64,000 nt of DNA from Cronobacter condimenti 1330 (lineage in GTDB: Bacteria > Pseudomonadota > Gammaproteobacteria > Enterobacterales > Enterobacteriaceae), in contig NZ_CP012264.1 of the NCBI RefSeq assembly GCF_001277255.1, forward strand, positions 2,356,001 to 2,420,000, read 5' to 3'. The stretch's first letter is position 1; the number at the start of each line of letters is the position of its first letter. Below are positions 62,214-64,000 of this stretch, one piece after another. The notes under the pieces are model-generated. The model saw only the letters and a program-made list of their open reading frames with translations. It ran no database searches and was not told where the DNA came from. The position numbers were made by a program, and so were the translations under genes.

Positions 62214-63160
62214 TGTTTGGTTCCCTTTTCTCAACGAATCGCCGCCTGCGCAAGGCGGAAATTCCGGCGCTGGCGCAGGCCACGCCCTCTCCGTGGCGTC
62301 AGGCGTGGAAAGCGCTGCGCCACAACCCTCTGGCGATGTTGTGCCTGGTTCTGTTGGTGGTCATGACCCTCTGGTGCGTGCTGGGGCCGGTGTGGTCGCC
62401 ATGGAAAGATGACGCCACCGACGCGCTGATGATCAATAAACCGCCTGACGCCGCGCACTGGCTGGGCACCGATTTTCTTGGCCGCGATATTTATACCCGC
62501 CTGCTGCTTGCCGGGCGTATCTCACTGATTATTGGCCTGCTGACCATGCTGCTGTCGGTGGCGCTGGGCTACCTGCTGGGAGCTATCTCCGGTTATGTCG
62601 GCGGCTGGACGGACAAACTGGTTATGCGTCTGGCGGATCTGGTGATGACGATCCCCAGCCTGCCGCTGCTGATTGTCGCCGGGGCGATGTTGTCAGAGCT
62701 CGATTTCTCGTCCGATTCGCGCATCTACATGGTGGTGGTGATGCTCAGCCTGCTGGAGTGGCCAAAGCTGGCGCGTCTGGTGCGCGGGCAAATCCTCTCG
62801 CTGCGCGAGCGCGATTTTATGCTGGCGACGCAAGTACTGGGCCTCTCTTCGCGCCGCCGCCTGTTCGGCCATCTGTTACCGAACACTATTCCCATTCTGG
62901 TAGTGATGGCGACGATGGCGGTGGCAAATGCCATTCTGATGGAATCTGCGCTCAGCTATCTCGGCCTTGGCGTCGTACCGCCAACACCATCGTGGGGCAA
63001 TATGATGGATGCGGCCAACAGCCTGATCGATTTTCAGCGTCGCCCGTGGCTGTGGATGCCGCCGGGTATCGCTATTTTTCTGACCGTCATCGCCATTAAC
63101 GTACTGGGCGATGGCCTGCGCGATGCGCTGGATCCGAAGATGAAACGGAGCCTGAAATGA
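62213..63160 (+). CDS. Peptide-type ABC transporter permease (DppC/OppC-like)
   Basis: 315 residues from the ATG overlapping the previous stop; a longer in-frame start is inside the upstream gene. N-terminal cytoplasmic stretch, then the DppC-type helix MLCLVLLVVMTLWCVLGPVW and the marker HWLGTDFLGRDIYTRLLLAGRISLIIGL. The coupling loop is LRERDFMLATQVLGLSSRRRLFGHLLPNTIPILVV. Overlaps the ATPase start by four bases. Confidence 0.93.
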   Translation: MFGSLFSTNRRLRKAEIPALAQATPSPWRQAWKALRHNPLAMLCLVLLVVMTLWCVLGPVWSPWKDDATDALMINKPPDAAHWLGTDFLGRDIYTRLLLAGRISLIIGLLTMLLSVALGYLLGAISGYVGGWTDKLVMRLADLVMTIPSLPLLIVAGAMLSELDFSSDSRIYMVVVMLSLLEWPKLARLVRGQILSLRERDFMLATQVLGLSSRRRLFGHLLPNTIPILVVMATMAVANAILMESALSYLGLGVVPPTPSWGNMMDAANSLIDFQRRPWLWMPPGIAIFLTVIAINVLGDGLRDALDPKMKRSLK

Positions 63161-64000
63161 GCGAGCCGCTAATTACCTTTGATAACTTATCTGTCTCCTT
63201 CGCCAGCGAGCAGGGGCGCGTGCGCGCTGTGCAGAATGTCTCATTTGCCATTCAGGCCGGGCAAACCATTGGCGTGGTGGGTGAATCCGGCTGCGGCAAA
63301 AGCGTTACCGCTATGTCGCTGATGGGGCTGTTACCGCCGCAGGTTGCGCGTATCGACGGTGGAGAAATCCACTTTCAGGGCACCGATCTGCTGCGTCTGA
63401 AGCCATCGAAAATGGCCGATCTGCGTGGTAATCAGTTAGCGATGATTTTTCAGGAGCCGATGACGGCGCTCAACCCGGTGCTGACCATCGGCGAGCAGCT
63501 CTGCGAACCGCTGATCCGCCATCGCGGCGAACCCCCCAAAGCGGCCTGGGCGCATGCCACGCAACTGATCGCCGATGTCGGGCTGGCGCGGGCGGAGAGC
63601 TTGATGAGCAGCTATCCGCACCAGCTTTCCGGCGGCATGTTGCAGCGCATCATGATTGCCATGGCGCTAAGCTGCCAGCCAAAACTGCTGATTGCCGACG
63701 AGCCAACCACGGCGCTGGATGTCACCGTGCAGGCGCAAATCCTGCGCTTACTGCGTGATCAGGCGCGGGCGCAGCAGATGGCGCTGATGCTGATCACCCA
63801 TGATTTAGGCGTTATCGCGCAGATGGCGGAACACGTTGTAGTGATGTACGCCGGGCGCATCGTTGAGCAAGGTCCGACCGCCGACGTGCTGCGCCACCCG
63901 CTGCATCCTTATACCAAAGGGCTGATCGCCTCGCGCCCTGTTCCAGGCGAGCGCCGACGCCGCCTCTATTCGATTCCCGGTCAAGTGCCGGATCTGGCCG
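63157..64000 (+). CDS. Peptide-type ABC transporter ATPase (DppD/OppD-like), cut by window end
   Basis: 281 residues visible of an expected ~330 or more. Walker A GVVGESGCGKSVTAMSLMG, Q-loop IFQEPMTALNPV, signature YPHQLSGGMLQRIMIAMAL, Walker B LLIADEPTTALD and switch LITHDLGVIAQMA. The C-terminal extension begins with HPLHPYTKGL, the oligopeptide/dipeptide ATPase signature. A second ATPase gene is expected beyond the right edge. Confidence 0.95.
   Translation, partial: MSEPLITFDNLSVSFASEQGRVRAVQNVSFAIQAGQTIGVVGESGCGKSVTAMSLMGLLPPQVARIDGGEIHFQGTDLLRLKPSKMADLRGNQLAMIFQEPMTALNPVLTIGEQLCEPLIRHRGEPPKAAWAHATQLIADVGLARAESLMSSYPHQLSGGMLQRIMIAMALSCQPKLLIADEPTTALDVTVQAQILRLLRDQARAQQMALMLITHDLGVIAQMAEHVVVMYAGRIVEQGPTADVLRHPLHPYTKGLIASRPVPGERRRRLYSIPGQVPDLA

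Overview
The window is chromosomal DNA of a gamma-proteobacterium of the order Enterobacterales. Gene order closely follows the Escherichia coli oppA-ychE-adhE-tdk-hns-galU-rssB-ychJ-purU-tyrTV-narIJHG-narK-narXL-ychO ... ychN-chaCBA-kdsA-sirB-prmC-prfA-hemA-lolB-ispE-prs-dauA-ychH-pth-ychF backbone. High coding GC and the extra gene blocks (nas cluster, uge-ugd beside galU) suggest the Cronobacter/Enterobacter/Klebsiella side of the family. The genus assignment is an inference from content, not a measurement.

Layout. 1-7.9 kb: 5' part of oppA, ychE, the fermentative alcohol/aldehyde dehydrogenase adhE, tdk and hns. 7.9-14.3 kb: a sugar-nucleotide operon galU-ugd-uge (UDP-glucose to UDP-glucuronate to UDP-galacturonate), rssB without a neighbouring rssA, ychJ and purU. 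14.3-15.1 kb: two identical tRNA-Tyr genes behind a stable-RNA promoter, each followed by a 173-bp repeat that starts with the tRNA 3' end. 15.4-26.7 kb: respiratory nitrate reductase narGHJI, transporter narK and sensor/regulator narXL, with recognisable FNR and NarL sites. 26.7-28.8 kb: ychO and a secreted PEBP-family protein. 28.7-39.9 kb: a complete assimilatory nitrate/nitrite cluster on the minus strand (nasR, then nasF-E-D-CB-A). It has a sigma-54 promoter and a leader RNA with two A1/G4 hexaloops overlapping a terminator, the signature of ANTAR antitermination. NasC and NasB (itself carrying a NirD-like tail) are encoded as one continuous reading frame.

40-45.3 kb: ychN, a chemoreceptor behind a flagellar sigma-28 promoter, a DUF1883-like small protein, chaC, chaB and chaA. 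45.4-50.7 kb: the hemA-prfA-prmC-sirB2-sirB1-kdsA run on the minus strand. 50.9-58.8 kb: lolB, ispE, prs, dauA, a MerR/TipAS regulator, ychH, pth and ychF. 58.9-64 kb: a short IS3-type transposase remnant, then a peptide-type ABC importer operon (binding protein, two permeases, ATPase) cut by the window end.

Most genes are ordinary conserved housekeeping genes. The observations most worth following are the NasC-NasB-NirD fusion, the readable nas leader RNA, the long inverted repeat in front of adhE, the tyrT repeats, the nasA/PEBP 3' overlap and the absence of rssA. I did not find a clearly novel defence, toxin or mobile system.
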